Source: an uncultured Porphyromonadaceae bacterium (GTDB lineage: Bacteria > Bacteroidota > Bacteroidia > Bacteroidales > Barnesiellaceae_A). From it: DNA of 64,000 nt. The stretch covers positions 1-64,000 of the forward strand of contig UPZG01000003.1 of assembly GCA_900538705.1 (NCBI GenBank), written 5' to 3'. This document shows, one piece after another, positions 8,586-16,419 of the stretch. Positions within the stretch are counted from its first letter, which is position 1; the number at the start of each line of letters is the position of its first letter. The notes beneath the pieces are model-generated. The model was not told where the DNA came from, did not search any database, and was given only the letters and a program-made list of their open reading frames with translations. The translations under genes and the position numbers were made by a program.

Positions 8586-9468
8586 GTCGTTCTTCTAAGT
8601 GATTTTTGATACGTAACAGCAGGGAGTGCCGTTTTGATGGATGGTTGGGTAGACGTGGTGAGAGAGATTCCAGTGATGTGATTTGCTCTTCTAGGTAACA
8701 CGACCGTCGTATGTTATATGCTCTGTACAAGAGCGAGAGTACATACGGTACTTCTGTATCGATAATAAGCTGTTTCTGGAGATTGAATACCGAATCGACA
8801 GGATTTTCTGATTTCAGATAGAGCGAATCTATTTCGGCAAGTTCCTTTTCAGTTTGTACGCTATAATAAGCGCCCAAAAAGGTAAGGGCATCATAGTCTG
8901 ATGGATTATCGGTGAGGATTTTATTGTATAATGTCACAGATGCATCGGTGTTGCCTAATCCGAAAAGAGCATTGGCTTTGATTTTAGTATATCGAATGTT
9001 GTGGGGTGTGACGCTCAGTAATTCGTCGGCCACGGTAATGGCTTGGTCAAACCGGCGTGAGAAAGCATAATAGTCGAGCAGGTAATGATTGAGAACTTTT
9101 GCCAGCCAATGGTTGTCGGTTTTAAGGTCAATCAGTATAGCTTCGTATATTCTTGTGTCATGTAGCAGGCGTGTGCGATCGTATATATCGGCCATTAATT
9201 GGTCAATGGGTACGCCGTTTCGTTGTGAAAGAACTAAATAGCGGCTCTCAGTAGCTACATCATCGATAAATTGGGCGGCAATCAAAGCCATGGAATAGGG
9301 GTGTATATCCTCGGGATGTATGCGTACCATGCGGTCGGTGACCGAAATAACATCACTCCACTCGGCATGGTCGTAGTAGTCGGTAGCGTGGGCTTCTAAC
9401 CGTTCGTAGACTTGCGCCTGCATAGAGAGTGTAATAAGTAAAGCTAATATGGTAAGAATGTTACGCAT
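8575..9468 (-). CDS. exported tetratricopeptide repeat protein
   Basis: A 297-residue protein from the start MRNILTILALLITLSMQAQ, a clear signal peptide. TPR-like helices cover most of the rest (for example PHNIRYTKIKANALFGLGNT and SVTLYNKILTDNPSDYDALT). It is likely a periplasmic scaffold; partners are unknown. A start at 9495 is open, but a -7-like box (TATGTTTG on the minus strand, 9489-9496) overlaps it, so 9468 is preferred. The 3' end overlaps birA by 11 bases in convergent orientation. Confidence 0.8.
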   Translation of the reverse strand: MRNILTILALLITLSMQAQVYERLEAHATDYYDHAEWSDVISVTDRMVRIHPEDIHPYSMALIAAQFIDDVATESRYLVLSQRNGVPIDQLMADIYDRTRLLHDTRIYEAILIDLKTDNHWLAKVLNHYLLDYYAFSRRFDQAITVADELLSVTPHNIRYTKIKANALFGLGNTDASVTLYNKILTDNPSDYDALTFLGAYYSVQTEKELAEIDSLYLKSENPVDSVFNLQKQLIIDTEVPYVLSLLYRAYNIRRSCYLEEQITSLESLSPRLPNHPSKRHSLLLRIKNHLEERPKE

Positions 9469-9769
9469 AGGTCGAGGATATGTGCGTGCAAACATACTAA
9501 AAAAGTAGATATAACGGAATATGTTGTAACTAAAAAGCCTTGGTCAATAACGTGGGGTAGCACATTGAGTTGATATACATTCTGTTTTAAGGGGGAAAAG
9601 TAGTATATTGTGTAATATGTTGATAATTATATGATTGCTATTTTTAGGTAAGCTTGTTATTTAGGGAGCTGAGAATAATTTGTCTTGCAAGAGATGTATA
9701 TGTGGTGGCGATTATGAATTCGTATATTAGCTACAGCATGGTTTAGACAAATAGTTTTATAATTTTTTC

Positions 9770-9801
9770 TTTGCGTAGACAGCATATAAATTTTATATTT
9801 G
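9770..9801 (+). promoter_or_regulatory. pyrH promoter
   Basis: TTTG (9770-9773), 20 bases, then TATATTTG (9794-9801) is an exact Bacteroidetes sigma-ABfr type promoter. Transcription would start near 9808, about 65 bases before pyrH. The rest of the 9497-9769 gap is AT-rich and I see no gene in it. Confidence 0.85.
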
Positions 9802-9871
9802 CATAATATAAGGCGCATTTCATTAAATTGGATGGAGTGTGTACAATAAATATTAACAAGGCCAGAATATT

Positions 9872-10582
9872 ATGGAAAGAAAATACAAGCGTATTTTGCT
9901 CAAGTTGAGTGGTGAGTCGCTCATGGGTAGTCAGCAATATGGCATAGACTCCAAGAGGTTGGGAGAATATGCCAGGCAAATAAAAGAAGCTGTGGCAGCC
10001 GGCATGGAGATAGGTATCGTGATAGGAGGCGGTAATATATTTCGTGGGCTAAGCGGTTCTCAGAGTGGTTTTGATCGTGTCAAAGGCGACCAAATGGGTA
10101 TGTTGGCTACTGTTATAAACAGTCTTGCTCTCAGTTCGGCTCTCGAAGCTATTGGGCAAAAGGCACGGGTATTTACAGCCATTGCAATGCACCCTATAGG
10201 TGAGCATTATAGTAAGTGGCGTGCCATAGAGGCCATGCAACGCGGTGAGGTTGCTATTATTTCGTGTGGAACGGGTAATCCTTATTTTACAACTGATACT
10301 GGTTCGGCATTGCGAGGAATAGAAATCGAGGCCGATGTCATGCTTAAAGGTACACGTGTCGACGGAATATATACCGCTGACCCGGAAAAAGACCCTTCGG
10401 CAACGAAGTTCGACAGCATAACCTATGACGAGATATATAACCGAGGTTTGAAGGTTATGGACCTTACGGCAACGACATTATGTAAAGAAAATCACTTGCC
10501 TATTATTGTCTTTGATATGGATACTGAAGGCAATTTGAAAAAGGTGCTCTCTGGCGAGCCGATAGGAACGTATGTATATTGA
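9872..10582 (+). CDS. pyrH: UMP kinase
   Basis: A 236-residue bacterial-type UMP kinase of the amino-acid kinase fold, phosphorylating UMP to UDP in the cytoplasm. Visible are RILLKLSGESLMG at the N-terminus, GIVIGGGNIFRG (near 50-61), the TGNPYFTTDTGSALRGIEIE nucleotide and substrate region, and TADPEKDPSATKFDSITYDE. Length matches the family (235-245). It has its own promoter and is followed 23 bases later by frr, the usual pairing. Confidence 0.97.
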   Translation: MERKYKRILLKLSGESLMGSQQYGIDSKRLGEYARQIKEAVAAGMEIGIVIGGGNIFRGLSGSQSGFDRVKGDQMGMLATVINSLALSSALEAIGQKARVFTAIAMHPIGEHYSKWRAIEAMQRGEVAIISCGTGNPYFTTDTGSALRGIEIEADVMLKGTRVDGIYTADPEKDPSATKFDSITYDEIYNRGLKVMDLTATTLCKENHLPIIVFDMDTEGNLKKVLSGEPIGTYVY

Positions 10583-10605
10583 TAGAAAAATAAATTGCAA
10601 GAATT

Positions 10606-11166
10606 ATGGAAGATGTGAAAACTTATCTCGACGCTGCCGAGAAAAAAATGGCGCAAGCGGTAGAGTTTCTCGACGAAACACTGGCACATATCAGGGCTGG
10701 AAAGGCAAGTCCCAAGTTGTTGGATAATATACGGGTCGATTACTATGGCTCTATGATGCCTATAAGCGGTGCTGCAAATGTACAAGTACCCGATGCTCGT
10801 ACCATTGTGATAACTCCGTGGGAGAAGTCGATGTTTAAAGTAATTGAGAAAGCTATTCTTGATTCTGATTTGGGTATTACGCCCGAGAACAATGGCGAAG
10901 TGATACGTATAGGTATCCCTCCGTTGACCGAAGAGCGCCGCAAAGCTTTGGTAAAACAATCGAAAAATGAGGTGGAGAATGCTAAGGTGAGTGTTCGTAA
11001 TGCTCGTCGTGATGCTATAGAGGGCCTGAAAAAAGCTGTGAAAAACGGTATGCCCGAAGATGTACAGAAAGATGGTGAGGCTGCTGTACAGAAGTTGCAT
11101 GATAAGACCATGAAAAAGATAGATGAGATTTTTGCCATCAAAGAGAAAGAGATACTTACTGTATAA
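10606..11166 (+). CDS. frr: ribosome recycling factor
   Basis: A 186-residue RRF, which with EF-G splits post-termination ribosomes. The family core is visible: LAHIRAGKASPKLLDNIRVD, YYGSMMPISGAANVQVPDAR, EKSMFKVIEKAILDSDLGI, and the helical arm SKNEVENAKVSVRNARRDAI. Length matches (183-187). It is the second gene of the pyrH-frr operon and ends before a good terminator at 11191. Confidence 0.97.
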   Translation: MEDVKTYLDAAEKKMAQAVEFLDETLAHIRAGKASPKLLDNIRVDYYGSMMPISGAANVQVPDARTIVITPWEKSMFKVIEKAILDSDLGITPENNGEVIRIGIPPLTEERRKALVKQSKNEVENAKVSVRNARRDAIEGLKKAVKNGMPEDVQKDGEAAVQKLHDKTMKKIDEIFAIKEKEILTV

Positions 11167-11190
11167 AAGTTAATTATAAAGTTATCGCAG

Positions 11191-11232
11191 GGCTGTGGAG
11201 AGGTAAAAAACTTGCCGCAGCCTTATTTTTTT
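11191..11232 (+). terminator. pyrH-frr terminator
   Basis: Arms GGCTGTGG (11191-11198) and CCGCAGCC (11215-11222) with one G-T pair, followed by a T run at 11226-11232. It lies 24 bases after frr. Confidence 0.8.
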
Positions 11233-11301
11233 GAAAAAAAGCACGGTCTTTCTTTAACTTTTTGGCTGTAAAAACGTCATATAATAAAAACCGTATAGTA
11301 T

Positions 11302-12285
11302 ATGAAGAAATTTTTATTGACAATAGGATGTGTAGGAGTGATGGCATGTTGCTGCGTGTTGTCGGTGGAAGCCCAGCGGGGAAATAGAACCGGAAATTCT
11401 CAAGAGACGACCACTCGAAGGTCTTCGGGTACAGTTTCTTCACAGAGTTCATCCCAACGACAGTCGCAAAGTAATGCAGTGTCTCGTCGTCCGGCGGCTG
11501 GGTCAACGTCGAAACAGCAAGGTGCAACCGTCTCTCGCAGACCTTCAGGTACGGCTGTTTCACCGAGTACACCTCAACAACAACCGCAAAGTGGTACCGT
11601 GTCGCGCCGTCCGGCAAGCAACTCGCCGTCGTCACAGAAGACGCCATCTACAACGATTGGCAATCGTCGTCCGGGGAATAATGCAGCTACAGTAGTAGAG
11701 CGTCATAATCGTGATAATGCCGGAGGCCGAGGGCAATGGCGCGACGACAAGAACCCATCTAATGTTCCGCATCCAGGTTATACGCATCAATCGCCCCCAC
11801 CTCCCGGATACCATGCCAATCGAGTGCCTCCACACGGTTATCGTTTTACTCCGCCTCCTGTAGGGCTGGGTTGTGTCGTAGGGTATAATGTTCATACGCC
11901 GCCCCCACCTCGGGCACATTATTATGTATTACATGGCATGCGTTATTACTTTTATGACCGATGCTTCCATGCCCTTGTCAACGGTGTATATCAAGTTGTA
12001 GCAGCCCCGTTTGGGCTTATGATATCAATGTTGCCCAATGGTTGTGAGACGCTGTTTTATAACAATATGTTTTATTACTATTACGATGGTACATTTTATC
12101 GCCCTGTGGGAACAAGTTACGAGGTCGTTGCTCCGCGTATAGGTATGGCTGTACCATATTTGCCCAATTATGGAGTGAGCTATGTGATGTATGGCGGCCG
12201 GCCGGCTTATTACTATAACGGCTACTATTATTATGAGCAAGAAACTCCCGTAGGGCTTATGTATAGAGTTGTAGGAGTATACTGA
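11302..12285 (+). CDS. exported Ser/Arg/Tyr-rich protein, DUF6515-like
   Basis: A 327-residue exported protein. The signal peptide is in residues 1-25. Residues ~26-130 are low complexity, rich in S, R, Q, T and P, with a recurring VSRRP unit (three copies, spaced about 26 and 24 residues). A proline-rich stretch follows (HQSPPPPGY, PPHGYRFTPPP). The C-terminal ~150 residues are Tyr-rich beta repeats: GMRYYFYDRCFHALVNGVYQ, FYNNMFYYYYDGTFYRPVG and GGRPAYYYNGYYYYEQETPV. This C-terminal pattern resembles DUF6515. The function is unknown; a cell-envelope or periplasmic structural protein is inference. Confidence 0.75.
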   Translation: MKKFLLTIGCVGVMACCCVLSVEAQRGNRTGNSQETTTRRSSGTVSSQSSSQRQSQSNAVSRRPAAGSTSKQQGATVSRRPSGTAVSPSTPQQQPQSGTVSRRPASNSPSSQKTPSTTIGNRRPGNNAATVVERHNRDNAGGRGQWRDDKNPSNVPHPGYTHQSPPPPGYHANRVPPHGYRFTPPPVGLGCVVGYNVHTPPPPRAHYYVLHGMRYYFYDRCFHALVNGVYQVVAAPFGLMISMLPNGCETLFYNNMFYYYYDGTFYRPVGTSYEVVAPRIGMAVPYLPNYGVSYVMYGGRPAYYYNGYYYYEQETPVGLMYRVVGVY

Positions 12286-12398
12286 TATATTCAGATTGAT
12301 AATAAATAAGATTGTGTAATGCGTTGATTTATAGTATTGTTATATTATATATAATGTAATATGCCATGCGTAGAGGCAGAAAAAATAAAACATTTTCT

Positions 12399-12429
12399 TT
12401 TGCGTTAGAGATAAAAGTAATTACATTTG
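12399..12429 (+). promoter_or_regulatory. ferredoxin promoter
   Basis: TTTG (12399-12402), 19 bases, then TACATTTG (12422-12429): a complete Bacteroidetes promoter. It places the start of transcription ~35 bases before the ferredoxin ATG. Confidence 0.85.
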
Positions 12430-12470
12430 CAACGATATAACCTATTATTTATATTTAAACTTATACAATC

Positions 12471-12638
12471 ATGGCTTACGTTATTTCAGACGACTGTGTT
12501 GCTTGCGGTTCGTGTATAGGGGAATGCCCCGTAGAAGCAATCTCGGAAGGCGACATCTATAAAATCGATCCCGATAAATGCTTAGATTGCGGAACTTGCG
12601 CAAGCGTATGCCCCAATGATGCTATTCACGAGGGTTAA
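12471..12638 (+). CDS. 2[4Fe-4S] ferredoxin
   Basis: A 55-residue clostridial-type ferredoxin. Two CxxCxxCxxxCP motifs are exact: Cys 9, 12, 15, 19 and Cys 37, 40, 43, 47. Each serves as three ligands of one cluster and one of the other. It is a low-potential electron carrier for pyruvate:ferredoxin oxidoreductase and similar cytoplasmic enzymes. The start is the ATG at 12471 (MAYVISDDCVACGSC). It stands alone between its own promoter and a strong terminator, so it is monocistronic and probably highly expressed. Confidence 0.96.
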   Translation: MAYVISDDCVACGSCIGECPVEAISEGDIYKIDPDKCLDCGTCASVCPNDAIHEG

Positions 12639-12661
12639 GTCATAGTTCAGAATTTCATTGG

Positions 12662-12698
12662 GCTGCCGTATCATCTTTTTCGATGCGGCAGCTTTTTT
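12662..12698 (+). terminator. ferredoxin terminator
   Basis: Arms GCTGCCGTATC (12662-12672) and GATGCGGCAGC (12682-12692) pair over 11 bases with one G-T, followed by six T. Confidence 0.9.
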
Positions 12699-12760
12699 AT
12701 ATGTTAAGGAAGGAATTTTGCGATTAATTTCATAGATTTGCACAGGATAATATTGCTCTT

Positions 12761-13780
12761 ATGAAAAAACTTGTCAGGTTATTTTTTATTTGTTGCATGT
12801 TATGGGTTTGTTACAGTTGTACCAGTGTTATCCCGTTGCAACTTGACATTGTGCGCCCAGCCCGAGTTTCTTACTCGATGCATTATCCGCCTCTTGCGGT
12901 ATTATGTAACTCTCATGAGCCCAACGTAAGCGAATACAGTCGTTATATCGATGCTAACGGCAATCAGTATCGTATGGACTTTGCCGGTGATAGCATTCCT
13001 GGTTTTTTCACTATGTCGTTGGCCTCGAGGTTGTATGAAAGTGCATACTTCGATTCTATATGGACGTTATTTCCCGATAGTACTGCAATAACAGGTCTGG
13101 CCGGACTTCCTATTTCTGAGGTGATGGCCTGGCGAGATGAAAATCCTAATACGGTATTACTATCTATTGACGATATAAGGCCAGCAGCGCAATTTACTGT
13201 AGAACCTTATGAAGGCGTTTTTGGTGTTGGTTTGGAGATAGCCTCATCAGCTACGATGCGTTGTTATATTCCCGGAACATCGCCAGTAACTGAAACAGTA
13301 GTCGATACGGCTGTATGGTATGCGTATGGTATGACGCCCGAAGAGGCACGAGTACAGATTCCTGCCTTTGAGGTATGTCTCGAAGAAGCTCTTTCTTCTC
13401 TTTCGTTGCATGCTGCCGAACGCTTTGTTCCACATATCCAACAAGTAGAGCGGTATATTTTTGTTACATCGCATCCTGCTATGAGCGATGCGTATAAATA
13501 TTGGAAGAATACGCAGTATACCGAGGCTTCGTATTTGTGGGAATATGTATATGAAAAGGCTAAGAGCGTGGGGCGCCGTGCTCGCGCGGCTGCCGACTTG
13601 GCATTATATTATGAGTTGCAAGACGATTATGCTACAGCTCTTACCTATGCTCGTGCTGCGTATAGTCTTTTTGTAGAAAACCAGGATACCGCTGAAGCTG
13701 AGTATGCCCACTATTATGCTGCCGACCTGGAAACACGGCTTGCCGATGCTCTGTTGTTAGATACCCAATGGGGTGAATAA
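12761..13780 (+). CDS. lipoprotein, DUF6340-like
   Basis: A 339-residue predicted lipoprotein. The signal ends in a lipobox near CYSC (Cys20). An N-terminal half of unknown fold (IVRPARVSYSMHYPPLAVLC, SLASRLYESAYFDSIWTLFP) is followed by TPR-like helices at ~255-335 (YKYWKNTQYTEASYLWEYVY, AADLALYYELQDDYATALTY). The pattern resembles DUF6340, common in Bacteroidales and uncharacterised. A TAGATTTG -7-like box is at 12733-12740. Function unknown; an envelope scaffold is inference. Confidence 0.7.
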   Translation: MKKLVRLFFICCMLWVCYSCTSVIPLQLDIVRPARVSYSMHYPPLAVLCNSHEPNVSEYSRYIDANGNQYRMDFAGDSIPGFFTMSLASRLYESAYFDSIWTLFPDSTAITGLAGLPISEVMAWRDENPNTVLLSIDDIRPAAQFTVEPYEGVFGVGLEIASSATMRCYIPGTSPVTETVVDTAVWYAYGMTPEEARVQIPAFEVCLEEALSSLSLHAAERFVPHIQQVERYIFVTSHPAMSDAYKYWKNTQYTEASYLWEYVYEKAKSVGRRARAAADLALYYELQDDYATALTYARAAYSLFVENQDTAEAEYAHYYAADLETRLADALLLDTQWGE

Positions 13781-13819
13781 TAAAAATACCGCCTGTAATT
13801 TCACAATCGCAGGCGGTAT
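13779..13819 (-). terminator. terminator of the ECF sigma operon
   Basis: A perfect 10-base stem, ATACCGCCTG (13786-13795) and CAGGCGGTAT (13810-13819). Read on the minus strand it is followed by TTTTTATTA, so it terminates the minus-strand operon ending at 13860. It may also serve the convergent gene ending at 13780. Confidence 0.75.
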
Positions 13820-13859
13820 GAGAATTGCTAAGAATTTATTTTCTTGTCGAACGTTTCGG

Positions 13860-14477
13860 TTAGCGTGATTTATATGTATAGTTGTAGTTGTTCATATATT
13901 TTTCAAATAGCTCTGCGAATTCCTTGGAGGCTTTCTCTATTTTTTTGTTCAGATTTCTGAGTTCATTCTTGTTCATTAGTAAATTCCCCAAGCTGTCCGA
14001 TGTTATTATATTGCGACCGTTAAAGTCGTAATAACTGTAGTTGTTGTATTGTGGAAAACTGATATAGGAGCTGTCGTCATCTTTTTTCCTAATAATGTTG
14101 AGGTTGGTATATCCACCAGCATTTGACAAGTAGTATGAAGTAATTATTTTCCCTTTATGAAAGACGAGTACGTAAGAAAAGTTATTTTTGCTTCGGTTGA
14201 TAGCCGATTTGGTTGCATCGTTCTCGTCTTTCTCAAAAGCATCAATTAGTTCTTGTGAGAGTTTGTCGTCTTTAAATGAGTACGACTCTATATGACGCAC
14301 CAAATCGCCGGTCTTGGGGTCGCGTTTCTTGACAACACTTTTTTCAACATTATTTTTCTTCTCTATTTGTGCCACTATTTTGTCAATATGGCTCTGTGCC
14401 GATGTTTGCACGGTGTGGCAGCTGCATAAAGAGAGTAGCAGAATTGTTGCCAGCAGTTTGATACACGAAGTTTTCAT
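13860..14477 (-). CDS. hypothetical lipoprotein in sigma operon (DUF5024-like)
   Basis: A 205-residue protein with a lipoprotein signal (LLLSLCSCHT). The mature part starts HIDKIVAQIEKKNNVEKSVV and KKRDPKTGDLVRHIESYSFK, which reminds me of DUF5024 proteins found next to ECF sigma factors in Bacteroides; I hold that match loosely. The C-terminus is charged and helical. It is the third gene of the sigma operon, 4 bases after the probable anti-sigma gene, so it may be part of the same sensing system or a target of it. No enzymatic motif seen. Confidence 0.65.
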   Translation of the reverse strand: MKTSCIKLLATILLLSLCSCHTVQTSAQSHIDKIVAQIEKKNNVEKSVVKKRDPKTGDLVRHIESYSFKDDKLSQELIDAFEKDENDATKSAINRSKNNFSYVLVFHKGKIITSYYLSNAGGYTNLNIIRKKDDDSSYISFPQYNNYSYYDFNGRNIITSDSLGNLLMNKNELRNLNKKIEKASKEFAELFEKYMNNYNYTYKSR

Positions 14478-14481
14478 AATA

Positions 14482-15006
14482 TTACTTTTTTATGGTTTGT
14501 TCTATGTTGTCGCTTTCGGCAAGTATCCGTGCCGCTTCGGAGTGAAAAGCTGCATAGCGTGAGTCATTATTGATATCGAAACTCATAGCTATATGCTTGC
14601 ATTGTGATTCTATCTTGTGTATTTGAGGTAGTATAATATGTAAGTCTTCGATTCTACGCCCGTTTATTTCTACATAGCTGCCTTCATATATTTGGTATTC
14701 GTGTTGCAAGGCTGAGTAGTTGTTTACTAAAGCGAAAGACAAAGAGGCTACTATGATGGCAATAGTAGCTGCTGCACTCCAAAAAATAATCTTCTCACGC
14801 CGTTTCTGTTTTATGGCAAGTGCAGTGGTTGGGTCGTATGGCATCTTGTCGGCATACCAAGCAAACATGGTCTTATAGCGGCGCAGATGTCGTGGTATTC
14901 GTTCGGTGGCAAAATAGTGGTATATTGCCTCTTCTTCTTGGCGGTTGGTTTTGCCGTCAAAGAAACGTTCTACATATTGGTCTATGTTATTGCGGTCGAT
15001 AATCAT
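14482..15006 (-). CDS. probable anti-sigma factor, single-pass membrane protein
   Basis: A 174-residue protein with a cytoplasmic N-terminal helical region (~1-75), one transmembrane helix at ~74-95 (FWSAAATIAIIVASLSFALV) and a short outer domain. Size, topology and its place 7 bases after an ECF sigma gene make it the likely cognate anti-sigma factor; no named family was recognised. The N-terminal YVERFFDGKTNRQEEEAIYH resembles the start of FecR-type and other Bacteroidetes anti-sigma proteins. Confidence 0.65.
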   Translation of the reverse strand: MIIDRNNIDQYVERFFDGKTNRQEEEAIYHYFATERIPRHLRRYKTMFAWYADKMPYDPTTALAIKQKRREKIIFWSAAATIAIIVASLSFALVNNYSALQHEYQIYEGSYVEINGRRIEDLHIILPQIHKIESQCKHIAMSFDINNDSRYAAFHSEAARILAESDNIEQTIKK

Positions 15007-15013
15007 GACGGTA

Positions 15014-15508
15014 TTATTTTGAAAATAGTTTTTTAATTTTTCTTCGTGCTCGAGACAGGTTCATGCGTATGCTTTCGGGCGAACTGCCAGTTATGCGAGC
15101 AATTTCATCAACTTCGAGACCATCTATATGTTTCATTTGCAAAATAGCCTTTTGGGTATCTGGTAATGAGGCTATTAATGACAAGAGTCGTTCGTTTTCC
15201 TCTCGAAGTAGAAGGGCCTCTTCGGGAGTTTGGCCGGCTGCCATGAAATGAGCCTCTTCGAGCGCAACATCGTTGTTTCTTTTTGCCTTTGTCATGTTGT
15301 AGCACAAGTGCCGTGTAATGATGAAGGCCAAGGCTTGTACAGATTGATATTGGTCGAGATGGCTGCGCAAGATCCAAAGCTTCAGTAAGGTCTCTTGTAC
15401 GACATCTTCGCTCGAAATATCATTGGCCAATATGTGTCGGGCAAGCGACAGCAGTTGCGGTCGTAATGGCAGTACTTCTATTTCAAATTGCTCTCTTTCC
15501 ATTGTCAT
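15014..15508 (-). CDS. ECF-type RNA polymerase sigma factor
   Basis: A 164-residue sigma-70 family ECF factor. Region 2 is seen at ~25-75 (ISSEDVVQETLLKLWILRSH, then the LAFIITRHLCYNMTKAKRNN part). Region 4 is at ~110-160 (LPDTQKAILQMKHIDGLEVD, then EIARITGSSPESIRMNLSRA and RRK). It starts either at 15508 or at the internal ATG at 15502. A minus-strand TATGTTTG (15530-15537) is a possible -7 box, without a clear -33. It heads an operon with a probable anti-sigma gene and a lipoprotein gene, the usual cell-surface signalling layout. The stimulus is unknown. Confidence 0.92.
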   Translation of the reverse strand: MTMEREQFEIEVLPLRPQLLSLARHILANDISSEDVVQETLLKLWILRSHLDQYQSVQALAFIITRHLCYNMTKAKRNNDVALEEAHFMAAGQTPEEALLLREENERLLSLIASLPDTQKAILQMKHIDGLEVDEIARITGSSPESIRMNLSRARRKIKKLFSK

Positions 15509-15647
15509 TGGTAAGACAACTCAGACGGTCAAACATAACCTCTGATACCGCGATATATATATTAAAAAATATTAAATAGAGAGTGCCGTATGTCGGTCAA
15601 CGGTGCGGTATGGATATTGGAGCAGAATAGTGTAGTATATGGTAGAG

Positions 15648-16409
15648 CTATTCTTTATTGCTATGTTTACCACTTCTTTTACTTCTATTGAAGCTGCGAT
15701 AGTCGTCGTATTCTATCTCGATGTCGGGCTCGATAAGCTCGTCATTGCAAGGATTGGAGAAACAGATGTATTTGATACTTTTACCTCGTTCGAGCCATTG
15801 TTGCTCGTAGAAGGTCTTGATGTTGAGGATGTCATTGTCTATTTCCGAGTTGTATAGGTCATCGGTGTCGAATAGAATATTGCAGTGGTTTATTTCGGCA
15901 ACAGCCTTTGTGTAGGTGTACATAAAAGGACTGTCGGTTTTAAGATGTATTTTCCCGTTCTCTTTAAGGAAGGTGCGGTATAGAGCCAGCATTCGTGTCG
16001 AAGTAAGACGCTTGCGGGTTTTCTTCATTTGTGGGTCGGGAAAGGTAATCCATATTTCCGAGACCTCATCGTGGCCGAAAAAGTTGTCTATCAGTTCTAT
16101 GTGTGTGCGAAGGAATGCTACGTTTGTGAGCTGCCGTTCTATGGCTGCCGTGGCTCCAGACCAGATGCGGGCTCCTTTTATATCGATTCCTATAAAATTT
16201 TTGTCGGGGTATTGTTGTGCTAAACCTACGGTATATTCTCCTTTGCCGCATCCCAATTCCAGTACAATTGGGTTGTCGTTCTCAAAGAATTGCTTGTGCC
16301 AACAGCCTTTCATGCCGAATCCTTCTTCTTTTAATACTGAGAAGGGGTATTGGAATACGTGCCGATAAGTAGTGAGGTCGGCAAATTTTTGCAATTTGTT
16401 TTTAGGCAT
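15648..16409 (-). CDS. trmB: tRNA (guanine-N7-)-methyltransferase
   Basis: A 253-residue TrmB, which makes m7G46 in tRNA using S-adenosylmethionine. The SAM motif is VLELGCGKGEYTVGLAQ near 50-66, then the FIGIDIKGARIWSGA region, the signature EIWITFPDPQMKKTRKRLTS, and KTDSPFMYTYT. The start at MPKNKLQKFADL (16409) matches the usual N-terminus; an upstream ATG at 16439 would overlap the preceding gene. It lies only 10 bases after a BspA-like gene on the same strand, so the two may be co-transcribed. The C-terminus is basic (RSFNRSKRSGKHSNKE). Confidence 0.95.
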   Translation of the reverse strand: MPKNKLQKFADLTTYRHVFQYPFSVLKEEGFGMKGCWHKQFFENDNPIVLELGCGKGEYTVGLAQQYPDKNFIGIDIKGARIWSGATAAIERQLTNVAFLRTHIELIDNFFGHDEVSEIWITFPDPQMKKTRKRLTSTRMLALYRTFLKENGKIHLKTDSPFMYTYTKAVAEINHCNILFDTDDLYNSEIDNDILNIKTFYEQQWLERGKSIKYICFSNPCNDELIEPDIEIEYDDYRSFNRSKRSGKHSNKE

Positions 16410-16419
16410 AAGGAGCAGA

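Noticed and set aside
10492..11100. A 202-codon minus-strand open frame across pyrH-frr
   Set aside because: Both genes on the plus strand are unmistakable; the antisense product has no recognisable domain.
11470..11660. Recurring VSRRP-encoding segments considered as a CRISPR-like array
   Set aside because: The units are short, imperfect and in frame in a coding gene; they are protein repeats, not direct repeats with unique spacers.
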